Source of the DNA: Pseudanabaena frigida
Lineage (GTDB): Bacteria; Cyanobacteriota; Cyanobacteriia; Pseudanabaenales; Pseudanabaenaceae
Direction of reading: 5' to 3'
Assembly (NCBI GenBank): GCA_003242085.1
Contig: QBML01000022.1
Location: forward strand, 28,397 to 92,396
DNA length: 64,000 nucleotides
Shown: positions 39,560 to 49,699 of the stretch, in pieces
Layout: each line of letters begins with the position of its first letter
Numbering within the stretch: the first letter of the stretch is position 1
Position numbers and translations under genes: made by a program
Notes under the pieces: generated by a model
The model's input: the letters and a program-made list of their open reading frames with translations, nothing else
Told to the model about the DNA's origin: nothing
Databases searched by the model: none

Positions 39560-40479
39560 ATATCTAAAAGTTCGGCTTTGCACCAATTTACAAAAGTTTT
39601 AACACCCTGCTCGAATGGAACGGTAGGGATAAAACCAATAGATTTTATCTTAGTAATATCGGCTTGCCAATTGAGGGGGTTACCTGTAGGAACAACACCA
39701 TTAAATAGGGGTGTAGATTTTTTGTCTAATGACTCTAGCACCATCTTCGCTAGTTCGACAATGGTAACTTCTTGACCATTGCCCAGATTATATATTTCTC
39801 CTTGCATGGGTGCGCGATCGCTAACTATATCAAATGCTCTCGCAATATCAAGGGCATGGATAAAATCTCGACTCTCAATGCCTGTACCTTGGAGGATCAA
39901 TTCTTTTTGAGATATGGCTTTTTGGCAAATATCCCACATTACCTGGCGGCGCAGTCCTGCACCATAGGCCGAAAAGATTCTAATGCTTGCTGTTGGTTGA
40001 TTATAAATTCTGGCGAACTCTAGACATATTTGTTCGCTTTGGAGCTTGTGAAATCCGTAGGGTGAGATGGGGGCTACAGGATGTTTCTCGTCAATGGGTA
40101 ATTTTGATGGGTTGCCATAGACGGCGGCACTAGAGAGAAAAATAAATTTACAAGTGGGGACGTTGAGACGCAGTGCGTTAAGGATATTGAAGGTCAGTAA
40201 TGTGTTGCTATAAAAGTCAGCGGCTGGATCGGAAACCGACAGAGCCACTGAGGCTCGTCCAGCACAATGGATCAGGGTGTGTGGCTTATGAGCTGCTAGT
40301 AAGCTATGAAATTCTGGGGTTGGTAATTGTAGACGTTGGTATGCCGATAGATCTGCAAGGGGAGCGTTTTCTGGTGGGGAGTTATCAGTGCCGATAACTT
40401 TCCAGCCTTGCCTTGAGAAATAACGTGCTACATAACGACCAATAAAGCCTGCAACGCCTGTAATTAATACTGTTTTCAT
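39556..40479 (-). CDS. NAD-dependent sugar epimerase/dehydratase (SDR)
   Basis: VLITGVAGFIGRYVARYF, SSAAVYGNP, SPYGFHKLQSEQ (YxxxK). Confidence 0.94.
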   Translation of the reverse strand: MKTVLITGVAGFIGRYVARYFSRQGWKVIGTDNSPPENAPLADLSAYQRLQLPTPEFHSLLAAHKPHTLIHCAGRASVALSVSDPAADFYSNTLLTFNILNALRLNVPTCKFIFLSSAAVYGNPSKLPIDEKHPVAPISPYGFHKLQSEQICLEFARIYNQPTASIRIFSAYGAGLRRQVMWDICQKAISQKELILQGTGIESRDFIHALDIARAFDIVSDRAPMQGEIYNLGNGQEVTIVELAKMVLESLDKKSTPLFNGVVPTGNPLNWQADITKIKSIGFIPTVPFEQGVKTFVNWCKAELLDI

Positions 40480-40523
40480 TTAGCGAATTACATAAATTGG
40501 TAGCGATCAAGAGGCTAAGATTG

Positions 40524-41369
40524 TCATGGCTTAATTGCTAAGAATGAATAATGGCGACCAGGAGTATTGTCTTTTTGTGATTGATACCAAATATAAAGCT
40601 CTTGCAAAGCCTTAAGTTTGGAAAGATTAAACCCTATTGTATTGCCAAGTTTTCTGATTAAAAAAGGTTTGACTAAATTTTGGCGTTGGGTTTTGGTCAT
40701 TGGAAAGTAGTTAATAACACTTTGGAGAGGTGCTAGGGTTTGAAGTATTTTTAGTCCTGATAAATTAATAGCTGTAATATATTCTTCTAATAGATAAGCA
40801 TTTTCTCCTCCATAGAGATGATGAAGTGGATGAGAATCGAGAAATTTTTGTAAGTCTGCTTTTTGAGAAATGATATGTTCGCGTGTAGCAATGAAGTAAC
40901 CATTCGGCTTTAAAACTCTAGCGGCTTCTTGGCATAACTGGTTAAGATCCTGGGCGTGATGAAGTACGGCTCTACCGTAAACAATGTCAAAAGTGTGATC
41001 GCCAAATGGTAAAGTTTCACCCCAGTCCTGTACTACTTCGATCGCTAAACCTGAACTTTTAGCTAAGTTCTGAATAGCTCCTGCTCCGACTAAATTACTA
41101 GGATTAGGTTCTAGAGCGGTTACTGCGTAACCTGATTTAGCAAAAGCATAGCTAGAAATTCCTCTTCCTGCACCAATATCTAATACTTTTCCAGAATTTT
41201 TAGTCTTTAAAATGCTAATTAATTCACTCCATTCTTCGCTCTGAAAAAATCTTTCAGCAGCAGTTTCTAATGGATCGTCATAGTAACAATATTTGACTAA
41301 TTCGCTTTTGTCTGGCTGTTCTCTTAGCCATTGAACTGCTTCTTCCCAAGTCAAAAATTTTTCGAGCAT
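40524..41369 (-). CDS. Class I SAM-dependent methyltransferase
   Basis: GKVLDIGAGRGISSYAFAKSGYAVTALEPN…FDIVYGRAVLHHAQDLNQLCQEAARVLKPNGYF. Confidence 0.93.
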   Translation of the reverse strand: MLEKFLTWEEAVQWLREQPDKSELVKYCYYDDPLETAAERFFQSEEWSELISILKTKNSGKVLDIGAGRGISSYAFAKSGYAVTALEPNPSNLVGAGAIQNLAKSSGLAIEVVQDWGETLPFGDHTFDIVYGRAVLHHAQDLNQLCQEAARVLKPNGYFIATREHIISQKADLQKFLDSHPLHHLYGGENAYLLEEYITAINLSGLKILQTLAPLQSVINYFPMTKTQRQNLVKPFLIRKLGNTIGFNLSKLKALQELYIWYQSQKDNTPGRHYSFLAIKP

Positions 41370-41392
41370 TTTCTAATGATTTTCTATTATTT

Positions 41393-41707
41393 TTAAGCTG
41401 CCATAGGAATTAGGTAATTAGAGAGGTTTGCTAAGACATCTAAATACCACCACCATTTTTGCGATGATATATTGTTTTTCTTTCGATGCTCAGACAGGTT
41501 AATAAAATGAGAAATTTCTTGATAAAAAACGGCAGCATTAGCTATTAGTTTTTTGTCTGCCTCAAATAATATCCTTTGTGCATCTAAACTGAATTCTGAT
41601 TCTAAAGTAGCAATTTGATCTCTGATTGCTAAGAGTTCTAACTGTTCTCCACCACTTACGTCTGGATAATCCAAGCTGAGGTTATAAATATTTAGTAGTT
41701 TGTTCAT
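41393..41707 (-). CDS. Unknown 104-aa protein in polysaccharide cluster
   Basis: ORF with good context, ATGA overlap with small upstream ORF. Confidence 0.5.
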   Translation of the reverse strand: MNKLLNIYNLSLDYPDVSGGEQLELLAIRDQIATLESEFSLDAQRILFEADKKLIANAAVFYQEISHFINLSEHRKKNNISSQKWWWYLDVLANLSNYLIPMAA

Positions 41708-41817
41708 TTTAACAAATCCTCTAATATTTCAATATAAACAAAGTTTGGATTGCTCAGGTAATTATGTGGATCTTTGGGAGGAAATGATGTTTCTAGTATG
41801 CCATCTATTCCAATCAT
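41704..41817 (-). CDS. Putative 37-aa small protein, translationally coupled to the 104-aa ORF
   Basis: MIGIDGILETSFPPKDPHNYLSNPNFVYIEILEDLLK*, stop overlaps start of 41393..41707 (ATGA); fills otherwise empty gap. Confidence 0.4.
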   Translation of the reverse strand: MIGIDGILETSFPPKDPHNYLSNPNFVYIEILEDLLK

Positions 41818-41828
41818 GACTAATTAAT

Positions 41829-42731
41829 TTATTCAATATTTACGAGTGGTAGAGAATTTAAGATTTTTTGCTCTTCTTCGAGAGACAGATAGGCTAGGTT
41901 GCCCAATTCATCACGGGATTCCCGAAACTGTGCAGCGACATATCCTTCTTCAGAAGTGAGTTCTTTTAATGCATCAGGTTTTAGATCTTTTCGCACAAAG
42001 AAAGCATTGTTTCCAGCAGTATTACAGCCAACAAAAGCATAACCTTTTCTATTAGCCAAGAGACATAAAGCTTTAAGTGAAGCTCCAAAATAAGCATTTG
42101 AGTGATGGGCTTGTGTACGCACAAAATTTGAGTCATAGGGAACAACTAGAGCTTTTGTTGCACCAAACCTAAAGTTATACTCAGACACGACAATTGCTGG
42201 ATTAATAACATTTATGGCTTGCCATACCCAATAGTCATTTCCATCTATATCAACAGAGAGCAGCCCTATATCTCCTTTGATACCATTCTCTGAAATAATT
42301 TGATTGATATTGTCTGTGGTTATAAATGAATGAACAGCTTTAAGATTGTACTGCCAATAAATGGGATCGTGTCTAATATAAGTAATATCTTTTAAATTAC
42401 CATCTATAACTAGACCAGACCAATTATTGTTAATTAATAAAAATCTTGTATTTGATTCGGTGTAATTTTGAACGCCAAATTCAACAAATATATTGCGGGA
42501 CACTTTAACATTTTTTAGTAAGTATTGGATAATGCCATCTTCACCCCACTGAGAAAATACCCTATATTCATTCCCTGCCAACTCATTGTTACAGGATATG
42601 TCTAGTTGCCTACTCTCAATTCTGCCAAGAGATTCCTGAATTTTATGTAGAGTTAAGTTTATTTGTTGTTGCTGAACATCAATTTTATTTAATTGTTGAA
42701 ATTTAGATATTACTTTGCTTATAAAATTCAT
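41829..42731 (-). CDS. FkbM-like / SAM-methyltransferase-like protein of unknown specificity
   Basis: YRVFSQWGEDGIIQYLLKN…IFVEFGVQNYTESNTRFLL…IGLLSVDIDGNDYWVWQAI. Confidence 0.65.
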   Translation of the reverse strand: MNFISKVISKFQQLNKIDVQQQQINLTLHKIQESLGRIESRQLDISCNNELAGNEYRVFSQWGEDGIIQYLLKNVKVSRNIFVEFGVQNYTESNTRFLLINNNWSGLVIDGNLKDITYIRHDPIYWQYNLKAVHSFITTDNINQIISENGIKGDIGLLSVDIDGNDYWVWQAINVINPAIVVSEYNFRFGATKALVVPYDSNFVRTQAHHSNAYFGASLKALCLLANRKGYAFVGCNTAGNNAFFVRKDLKPDALKELTSEEGYVAAQFRESRDELGNLAYLSLEEEQKILNSLPLVNIE

Positions 42732-42748
42732 AACAATGGGGAATAAAA

Positions 42749-43372
42749 TTAGATTGTTTTGATTATTTTGGATGGATTCCCAGCTACTACAACATTAGGA
42801 GGAATGTCTTTAGTTACGACAGAACAAGCTGCTATTATGGAGCCTCTTCCTATTTTAACCCCTTTTAGAACCGTTGAATTAAATCCAATCCAAACGTCAT
42901 CTTCTATGACTACTGGTGATGCCTTAATATCAAAAATATTTTCTTTTAGATGACCTGTAGACATAATTGATGAGAAATGCTGACTTCTTAGATAAGCATC
43001 AGTAGAGTGTGAGTTTGTATCATGTATATTGACGTTATGAGATATGTAAACACGACTACCTATTGCAATTGATTCAGATGACCATATCCTAGTCCCTTCT
43101 CCTACATAACAGCCTTCTCCAATGGATATTTTTCCTGCGTGAGCAAATATAAGTAATTCACCACGAACAACTGAATCTTTACCAATATTTATTAAGTCTG
43201 GACGCTGGCTAAGATTTGCAACCACCGCATTCGGCAATATTTTTACAGAGGTATGAATAGTGGCATTGCTTAAAAATTGTGCGTGTCTTTGTCGCTCTTC
43301 TTCAATTGCAATACCTCTTTTTAAGAACATAAATATTTTTTGTAAAAGACTATCTTTTAACCTTTTAATCAT
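42749..43372 (-). CDS. Hexapeptide acyltransferase
   Basis: [39 protein letters not shown]…[38 protein letters not shown]. Confidence 0.94.
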   Translation of the reverse strand: MIKRLKDSLLQKIFMFLKRGIAIEEERQRHAQFLSNATIHTSVKILPNAVVANLSQRPDLINIGKDSVVRGELLIFAHAGKISIGEGCYVGEGTRIWSSESIAIGSRVYISHNVNIHDTNSHSTDAYLRSQHFSSIMSTGHLKENIFDIKASPVVIEDDVWIGFNSTVLKGVKIGRGSIIAACSVVTKDIPPNVVVAGNPSKIIKTI

Positions 43373-43420
43373 ATAAATAATATATTAAATTTATATAGTT
43401 TGTATTCTTAAGTATTTAAT

Positions 43421-44326
43421 TTAGTTAAGTAGTTTCATAAGTATTTTCTTAATGCGTTGCAACCAACTCAATGGTTTATTTAGTTGACGTAAATACTTAA
43501 ATATTACATTCATAACTTCATAGTCAACTTTAATATTTGTCGGCATAGACAATATTTTTTCTTGATTTATCTCAATGCTAAGCGGTAAAGATGTCCCACA
43601 ATGTGTACCACTACCGTCAAATCCTATATTTTCCACAAGTGTACGAATCGGATATAGAGTTAATCCATTAATTATAAATGTACTTAAATACCAGCGAATA
43701 GCCCATGAATCAATATCTCCATTGATTTGACTCTCTAGCATCTTGAAGTATGGATATGAGTTGTTTAAGTTAAACTTATATTTTAGTTTTCTATTATTAC
43801 TTAACAATTTGTATCCAGACATTTCAGGATCGAAATGCTGCCATGCCCGCTCCCAAGTTGCCCAGCCCCAAGAAGTTGTAAATGGTAAGAAAACTGTGTC
43901 ATTAGCTGAAATTAACTTTACAGGGAACATATGCCCAGATATTTGAATTACTTTAGATTCTGTTTCGTAAAAGTCTAAAGCTTTATTCATATATTCTAGA
44001 AAGGTAGAAGACAAAACTAAATCATCTTCTAAAACGATAACCTTGCCATACTTATTACAAAGTTCTGTTACTCCATTAATAATAGATTTCGCTAGCCCAA
44101 TATTTTGTTCACGCTCAATTATGTGAACTTGTCCACACCATTTTTGACTTTTAACAACTTCCCTTACTTGTTGAATAGCTTCCTTGTCTTCTGATTTCTT
44201 GATACCATCACAGAATACAAATAACTCACTTAATTCCGCAACATGATTTTTAGCTAGAGATTCTAGCGATCGTCTAGTATGCTCAGGTCTTTTGTAAGCA
44301 AAAAATGCGATCGGGGCTAGATTCAT
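43421..44326 (-). CDS. Glycosyltransferase (GT2-like/GNT-I-like)
   Basis: PIAFFAYKRPEHTRRSLESLAKNHVAE…KVIVLEDDLVLSSTFLEYMNKALDFYE…TSWGWATWERAWQHFD. Confidence 0.88.
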   Translation of the reverse strand: MNLAPIAFFAYKRPEHTRRSLESLAKNHVAELSELFVFCDGIKKSEDKEAIQQVREVVKSQKWCGQVHIIEREQNIGLAKSIINGVTELCNKYGKVIVLEDDLVLSSTFLEYMNKALDFYETESKVIQISGHMFPVKLISANDTVFLPFTTSWGWATWERAWQHFDPEMSGYKLLSNNRKLKYKFNLNNSYPYFKMLESQINGDIDSWAIRWYLSTFIINGLTLYPIRTLVENIGFDGSGTHCGTSLPLSIEINQEKILSMPTNIKVDYEVMNVIFKYLRQLNKPLSWLQRIKKILMKLLN

Positions 44327-46260
44327 AGTAATTCTGACATCACAACTTTACGATACCAAATTTCTAGCAATAACAGCTTGTAAAGCATAAAAGTATGTTC
44401 GCGCTTATTTGTAAACTCTTGGCAAATCTTATTTAAATAGCTAGCATCTATAACTTGTAGTTCAAGCAAATGTCCATCAATTAAATAGTTTATGTACCTA
44501 TCCAAAATACCTTCCATCCATTCTTGTACTGGAGGCTGAAAGCCTTGTTTGGGACGATTTAGCACTTCATCGGGAATAGTGCCCTTTAGAGATTGCTTGA
44601 GCCAGTATTTTAGCCCTAACTCTTGATCTGGTTGTGTTTGGCGCAATCCCATCACTAACTCAATTAGTTTGTAGTCGAGGAATGGCAGTCTTGTTTCGAC
44701 AGAGGATGCCATACTAACGCGATCGCCCAAAGCTAAACAGTTAGAAACTAGCCAAGTGTCAAATAAAATTTGACAAATCTGTTGGGGAATTTCGTCAATA
44801 TTTTGTGAATGCATCTCATAGGGACGAAAAGCATTTCTGTAGGGTATTAATGCGGCAAATTCATCGGTATATAGCTGTTTGCTATATTGCAAAGCTAATT
44901 GAAAATTGCCAACTAGGTTTTGATATACGGCTTGTTCGGGGTGTTGCAGATCTAACAGACTATGCTCGATGCCTTGACTAAGCAGCGATCGCAAAGCTTG
45001 CGGACTTTTATGACTATAGGCAAATTTACGATATAGCCGATGATTGGCAAATTTACTAATTAAATCTAAACCAAATCTGGGTTTTATTTGACCTTGCAAA
45101 ATTTGCTGTTTGCGCTGAGTTAGTTGAACAGCTTCAATAGTCCAAGCATAGCCCCAAAAAAGCTCATCCCCGCCGATACCACTCATCATTACCTTAATAC
45201 CGCGATCGCTAGCTAGTTTCATCACTGAGTAATGCCCAAAAGCAGCAATATCAGCTATAGGATCGTCCATTGCCGAGACTAAATCTGGGAAAAAATCGAC
45301 TAAGGCTTCTGTCTTTAATTCGATATCAGCAAATGGTAAGCCCAGAGACTTAGCTAATTCTTCTGCTTGTTTGCGTTCATCGTATGGTGGGCGATTAGGA
45401 TAGCCAATACTAAAACATTGCAAAGTATCTTTATATTTTGGTGCAGCTAAAGCAGCGATCGCACCAGAATCAATGCCGCCACTTAGAGCAACTCCTACTG
45501 CCACGTCTGAACGCAAAGTCAGCTCGATGACTCGATCTAGTTCTTGGCGAATTAATTCGATAGGATCGCCACTAATTGGAGGGATTTGACTCAAGCTCCA
45601 ATATGGTTGTGGTTGTATTTCCCAAGTTTGATAATCAATCAATAGATAGTGAGCAGCAGTCAGTTTATATACTCCTGCTAATGGAGTTCTGGGTTCTGGA
45701 ACGTATTGATAATGTAAAAATAAATCTATTGAGATCGGATCTAGTTTCGGCTGATGAGGAAGCATTTTCACTAATGCTTTAAGCTCAGAAGCAAAATAAA
45801 ACTTATCTCGATCGTACCAGTAATACAAAGGCTTTTCACCAATGCGATCGCGAGCTAAAAACAATTGTTTGCTCTGGGTATCCCAAATCGCAAAAGCAAA
45901 CATGCCTCTCAATTTTTCTAAGCAATTTTTACCCCATTGAGCATAGGCAGCTAGCAAGACTTCTGTATCGGTCTTGCTATCAAACAAATATCCTAAATCA
46001 ATTAATTCTTGTCTAATTTCTAAGTAATTATAAATTTCCCCATTAAAAGTAATCCAATATCTTTCATTTTGATAAGACATGGGCTGATGTCCAAGCGAAC
46101 TCAGATCGAGTATTGAGAGTCTTGTGTGACCGAGATAAACACGATCGTCATGCCACTCTCCACAATCATCAGGGCCACGAGATTTAATTACAGTTAACAA
46201 TTTATAGAAATTGTTAACTGTAATTAAATCTTTACTAATAATTCCTATAATGCCACACAT
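44323..46260 (-). CDS. asnB: Asparagine synthase (glutamine-hydrolysing)
   Basis: MCGIIGIIS, SRGPDDCGEW, FNGEIYNY, VGVALSGGIDSGAIAAL, LPFLDYKLIE. Confidence 0.96.
   Translation of the reverse strand: MCGIIGIISKDLITVNNFYKLLTVIKSRGPDDCGEWHDDRVYLGHTRLSILDLSSLGHQPMSYQNERYWITFNGEIYNYLEIRQELIDLGYLFDSKTDTEVLLAAYAQWGKNCLEKLRGMFAFAIWDTQSKQLFLARDRIGEKPLYYWYDRDKFYFASELKALVKMLPHQPKLDPISIDLFLHYQYVPEPRTPLAGVYKLTAAHYLLIDYQTWEIQPQPYWSLSQIPPISGDPIELIRQELDRVIELTLRSDVAVGVALSGGIDSGAIAALAAPKYKDTLQCFSIGYPNRPPYDERKQAEELAKSLGLPFADIELKTEALVDFFPDLVSAMDDPIADIAAFGHYSVMKLASDRGIKVMMSGIGGDELFWGYAWTIEAVQLTQRKQQILQGQIKPRFGLDLISKFANHRLYRKFAYSHKSPQALRSLLSQGIEHSLLDLQHPEQAVYQNLVGNFQLALQYSKQLYTDEFAALIPYRNAFRPYEMHSQNIDEIPQQICQILFDTWLVSNCLALGDRVSMASSVETRLPFLDYKLIELVMGLRQTQPDQELGLKYWLKQSLKGTIPDEVLNRPKQGFQPPVQEWMEGILDRYINYLIDGHLLELQVIDASYLNKICQEFTNKREHTFMLYKLLLLEIWYRKVVMSELL
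46180..46231. repeat. Perfect 24-bp-arm palindrome inside the 5' part of asnB
   Basis: AGATTTAATTACAGTTAACAATTT ATAG AAATTGTTAACTGTAATTAAATCT. Confidence 0.95.
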
Positions 46261-46435
46261 GTTTATAATTCATTCTAAAGAATAACTTCATATAACGATC
46301 GATTTATACTGGCTTTTAAATATTTATGTAGATGTTTGAAAATCAATATAAATTTTCTTGTTCAGGCTATCAAGGCTGCTTTTCAAGCATAACAAAATGA
46401 TATATGACAAATTTGTTTCTACAATAATTGAATTT

Positions 46436-47335
46436 TTATGATTTTAATAACTTATTCAAAATAGATTTTAAATTCAACTTAACTTGACTAATAAAGGATA
46501 TTTTCCCAATAGGTTTGGCTTTTTTCCAAGGTGTTTTTTCTATGTATTTATAGTACTCATGCTTAAACGGATGAGTACAGTAAAAATGCCAAGGTTTGCA
46601 AGAGCCACCTCCAGTGTAATGCACCAAAGAAGGATCGAGCTTAGCCTTTTGTAATTCTTGTTCTGTCGTCCCTAATTCTACTGAAGAGAAGTCTTTAAAA
46701 AAGACTTCTTGAGCATTCCATTCTGGCTCAATTTTTAACCATTGTGCTTGAAGTAAGTAATTTAAAATATCTTGATCCCAAAATATAATTTTTTCAGGAT
46801 GGTCTCGAATAAATTTAAGTGCTTTAGTTGTTATATTTAAGTCTCGCCATTTCTTCAAATTAATCAACATTACACCAGCATTAAAATATGAGTTTGCATC
46901 ACTAACTCCTAAATTTAGCTTGTAATCCTCTGAAATAAATGGATTTTCGATCGCAGCATGAGTGTAATTAGAGATGTCATTTGACCAAAGTTGAGCTATA
47001 TCATGACGGACTATAATATCGGAGTCTAAAAATAAGACTTTTTCCATAGAGGCATCAATTAATTCTGGAATAAAAAGTCTGAAGTATGTTGCGATAGAGA
47101 CATGATCGGACAGAATAGCGCCTTTAAGAAGGGTACTGTCAACTTCTAAGAATAAAAAGTTGTGAGTAGATTCTTTAAGAAAATTTTCTAAAAGCTTTCT
47201 TCCCTTCGCATTCAAACCATTGTGGATAATGTAAAAGAAAAAATTTTTATATTGACTATTACTCAAAAGGGAACAGAGCATCACTCCACAGTGTTGAATA
47301 TAGTTATTATCAATTGTGCATACAACGCTAATCAT
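46436..47335 (-). CDS. Glycosyltransferase family 8
   Basis: YFRLFIPELIDASMEKVLFLDSDIIVRHDIAQLW…YFNAGVMLINLKKWR…HYTGGGSCKPWH. Confidence 0.93.
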   Translation of the reverse strand: MISVVCTIDNNYIQHCGVMLCSLLSNSQYKNFFFYIIHNGLNAKGRKLLENFLKESTHNFLFLEVDSTLLKGAILSDHVSIATYFRLFIPELIDASMEKVLFLDSDIIVRHDIAQLWSNDISNYTHAAIENPFISEDYKLNLGVSDANSYFNAGVMLINLKKWRDLNITTKALKFIRDHPEKIIFWDQDILNYLLQAQWLKIEPEWNAQEVFFKDFSSVELGTTEQELQKAKLDPSLVHYTGGGSCKPWHFYCTHPFKHEYYKYIEKTPWKKAKPIGKISFISQVKLNLKSILNKLLKS

Positions 47336-47354
47336 AAGATATTTATTTAAAGTA

Positions 47355-48089
47355 CTAATTCTTTTGACAGAGGAAGATATTAGACATATAGACTAGTCCC
47401 TTAAGTTGCACGGAATTTTGTAGTTTGCGATCGCGTAATATGTTGAAAAGAATCTCTTTGATTAGTTTGACAAAACGATTTAACAATCGATCTCTAAATC
47501 TCTGACTCACTGGAAGAGAGTAAACACTTGCTAGTAATGTTCCTAAAACATCCCATGCATCACCTGCATTTTCTTGATGTAAAACCCTAAAATTATGTTT
47601 TTCTGTAAAATATTGCAATGCAAAAGGTGTGGGTCGCCAAAAATCGTAGGGAGCCTCATGAAGTTGATAAAAGTGTGGACAGGTAATAAAGAGCTTGCCT
47701 CCACTATTCAACAATTTTGAAAAGTTAGAAAAAGCCATATTCCAATCAGCGACATGTTCCATAACCTCAGTACAGAAAATAAGATCGAAAGAACCTAGTT
47801 CAATAATTTCATCAGGTAAAGCTTTATCGATTTCGCAAATAATATCTACAGTTCCATTTGAGTTTTGGCTTATATCAATGCCCATATATTTATAACCGAG
47901 TTCTTCTAAAGCTTTCCTAAAGGGTTGACCACCACAACCCACATCTAAAACACGTTTGTTTGACTCAAGTGGCTTTAAATATTTAGATAAAACTTCCTCA
48001 ATATGAGTTTTAAGTAAAGGGACTATAAATTCTTCTGGTGGCGCATAAGCATGATAGTTAGAACGTCTTGCAGATTCCGATCTAGTCAT
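47355..48089 (-). CDS. Class I SAM-dependent methyltransferase
   Basis: NKRVLDVGCGGQPFRKALEELGYKYMGIDISQ…FDLIFCTEVMEHVADW. Confidence 0.93.
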   Translation of the reverse strand: MTRSESARRSNYHAYAPPEEFIVPLLKTHIEEVLSKYLKPLESNKRVLDVGCGGQPFRKALEELGYKYMGIDISQNSNGTVDIICEIDKALPDEIIELGSFDLIFCTEVMEHVADWNMAFSNFSKLLNSGGKLFITCPHFYQLHEAPYDFWRPTPFALQYFTEKHNFRVLHQENAGDAWDVLGTLLASVYSLPVSQRFRDRLLNRFVKLIKEILFNILRDRKLQNSVQLKGLVYMSNIFLCQKN

Positions 48090-48220
48090 TTTTATTATAG
48101 AGTTGAAGATTTTCTTGATGTATATTTAAATGTGCTATTTTCTCGTTAAAGCTGCATGTTAAATTTCGAGAACATTAAATAGTAGATCTATGTTAACAAT
48201 AATAGCCCTCAAAGAAGATT

Positions 48221-48997
48221 TTAAAGCTTTATAGCCACTCGACCAGTATCGTCAATCCGACTTAAGAAAATCCTAATTTGCTGCTGCTGAAAGTACTCAT
48301 CTACAGCAAGTTTTGCTCCTTGCCAATACCCATAATCATCAATAATGAGAATTCCATGTTGATTAAGGATCGGGAAAAGATGAATTAACTCATGGTGAGT
48401 AGACTCATACCAATCTGTATCTAAACGAAGTAGTGCAATTTGTGTTGGTGCTTGTTCTGGAAGTGTATCTTCTACTTTACCTTTAATGAAATGAATTTTT
48501 TCTGGATTATAACCTGTGCTATATATGACTGATTTGACTTCGTCCAAAGTTGCATTGCACCAAAATGAGCGATCGTCTTCTTTGTTAGAGTTTTTTAATA
48601 TCTTCTCTGCATTGTTTCCATTAAAGTCTATATCTTTCTCTGTTGGCTCTGACATGCCAGAGAATGTATCAAATAGATATAAATTTCGGCTTTGATCCCC
48701 AAGTTTCAGGAGTGTCTTTGCAACAGCCATCATACTTCCTCCTTTCCACACTCCACATTCGACAATATCACCAGAAATTTTTTCCGTAGTGATATATTTA
48801 ACAGCATTTATTAAAGTATGAATTCGCTCCTTGCTAGTCATTGTGTAGGACGAAACCTCATTAATAAGCTGTATATCTTGGTTGTCAAAATCTGCTGGAA
48901 AGTTATTTTCAGTAGATTTAGTTTGGTTTCTATTTGAGTATTTAACTATATCAAAACCAAAAGATCTTAAAGTATTTTTAATTAGCGATTTCAGCAT
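48221..48997 (-). CDS. TylF/MycF family (macrocin O-methyltransferase-like) methyltransferase
   Basis: ISGDIVECGVWKGGSMMAVAKTLLKLG…YLFDTFSGMSEPTEKDID…LLRLDTDWYESTHHELIHLFP. Confidence 0.93.
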   Translation of the reverse strand: MLKSLIKNTLRSFGFDIVKYSNRNQTKSTENNFPADFDNQDIQLINEVSSYTMTSKERIHTLINAVKYITTEKISGDIVECGVWKGGSMMAVAKTLLKLGDQSRNLYLFDTFSGMSEPTEKDIDFNGNNAEKILKNSNKEDDRSFWCNATLDEVKSVIYSTGYNPEKIHFIKGKVEDTLPEQAPTQIALLRLDTDWYESTHHELIHLFPILNQHGILIIDDYGYWQGAKLAVDEYFQQQQIRIFLSRIDDTGRVAIKL

Positions 48998-49153
48998 TTT
49001 AATTAATTAACTCCCTAACAAACTTCTTTCAATCTTAATGTGGCTTGATAGTTTTAAAATTTTAATTAAGAATTATACATACATGCTACTACAGCACATA
49101 AATTTGCTCCTATATCACAAAAAAGATTGGCTGAAGACCTCCACTAGCTTAAC

Positions 49154-49699
49154 TTAAACTCTATACTTGATTATTTTTGCAGGTACTCCTGCTACTACTG
49201 CATAAGCAGGAACATTTTTATTAACGACTGCTCCTGCTGCAACAACACTTCCCTTTTCTAAAGTAACTCCATCAAGGATTGAGCAGTTATGTGCAATCCA
49301 AACGTCATCCTCGATATTAATTCCTTTACTAATATTTCCCTGTTCCCAAATCGTCTTACTGCGATCCTTATAGACGTGGTTATTAGGGATAATCATACAG
49401 TGACCTGCGATCAAAACGTTGTTACCGATTTTAGTTCCTCCATGTCCGTAAATGATTGTATAAGGATTGATACTGCAATTAGAACCGATACTGATATTCC
49501 CTCCATATGTCATAATCAAAACCCCATCTAATATTCCGCAATTATTACCGATTACGATTTCACCCCCTTGTATGATTTTAAGCTTTGCACTTTCCTCAAT
49601 AAATACATTATCCCCAATTTTTATCCTTTCATCTTTATACAAAATATTTCTATTCTTCCATGGAAGGAATTGTTTAAGAAAATTCTTGAAATTCATCAT
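49154..49699 (-). CDS. Hexapeptide acyltransferase
   Basis: [42 protein letters not shown]…[47 protein letters not shown]. Confidence 0.94.
   Translation of the reverse strand: MMNFKNFLKQFLPWKNRNILYKDERIKIGDNVFIEESAKLKIIQGGEIVIGNNCGILDGVLIMTYGGNISIGSNCSINPYTIIYGHGGTKIGNNVLIAGHCMIIPNNHVYKDRSKTIWEQGNISKGINIEDDVWIAHNCSILDGVTLEKGSVVAAGAVVNKNVPAYAVVAGVPAKIIKYRV

Noticed and set aside
39556-44326. Calling a genomic island from lack of GCGATCGC alone
   Set aside because: HIP1-free stretches of 3-5 kb occur at several places in this AT-rich cluster, so absence is not diagnostic without a genome-wide baseline
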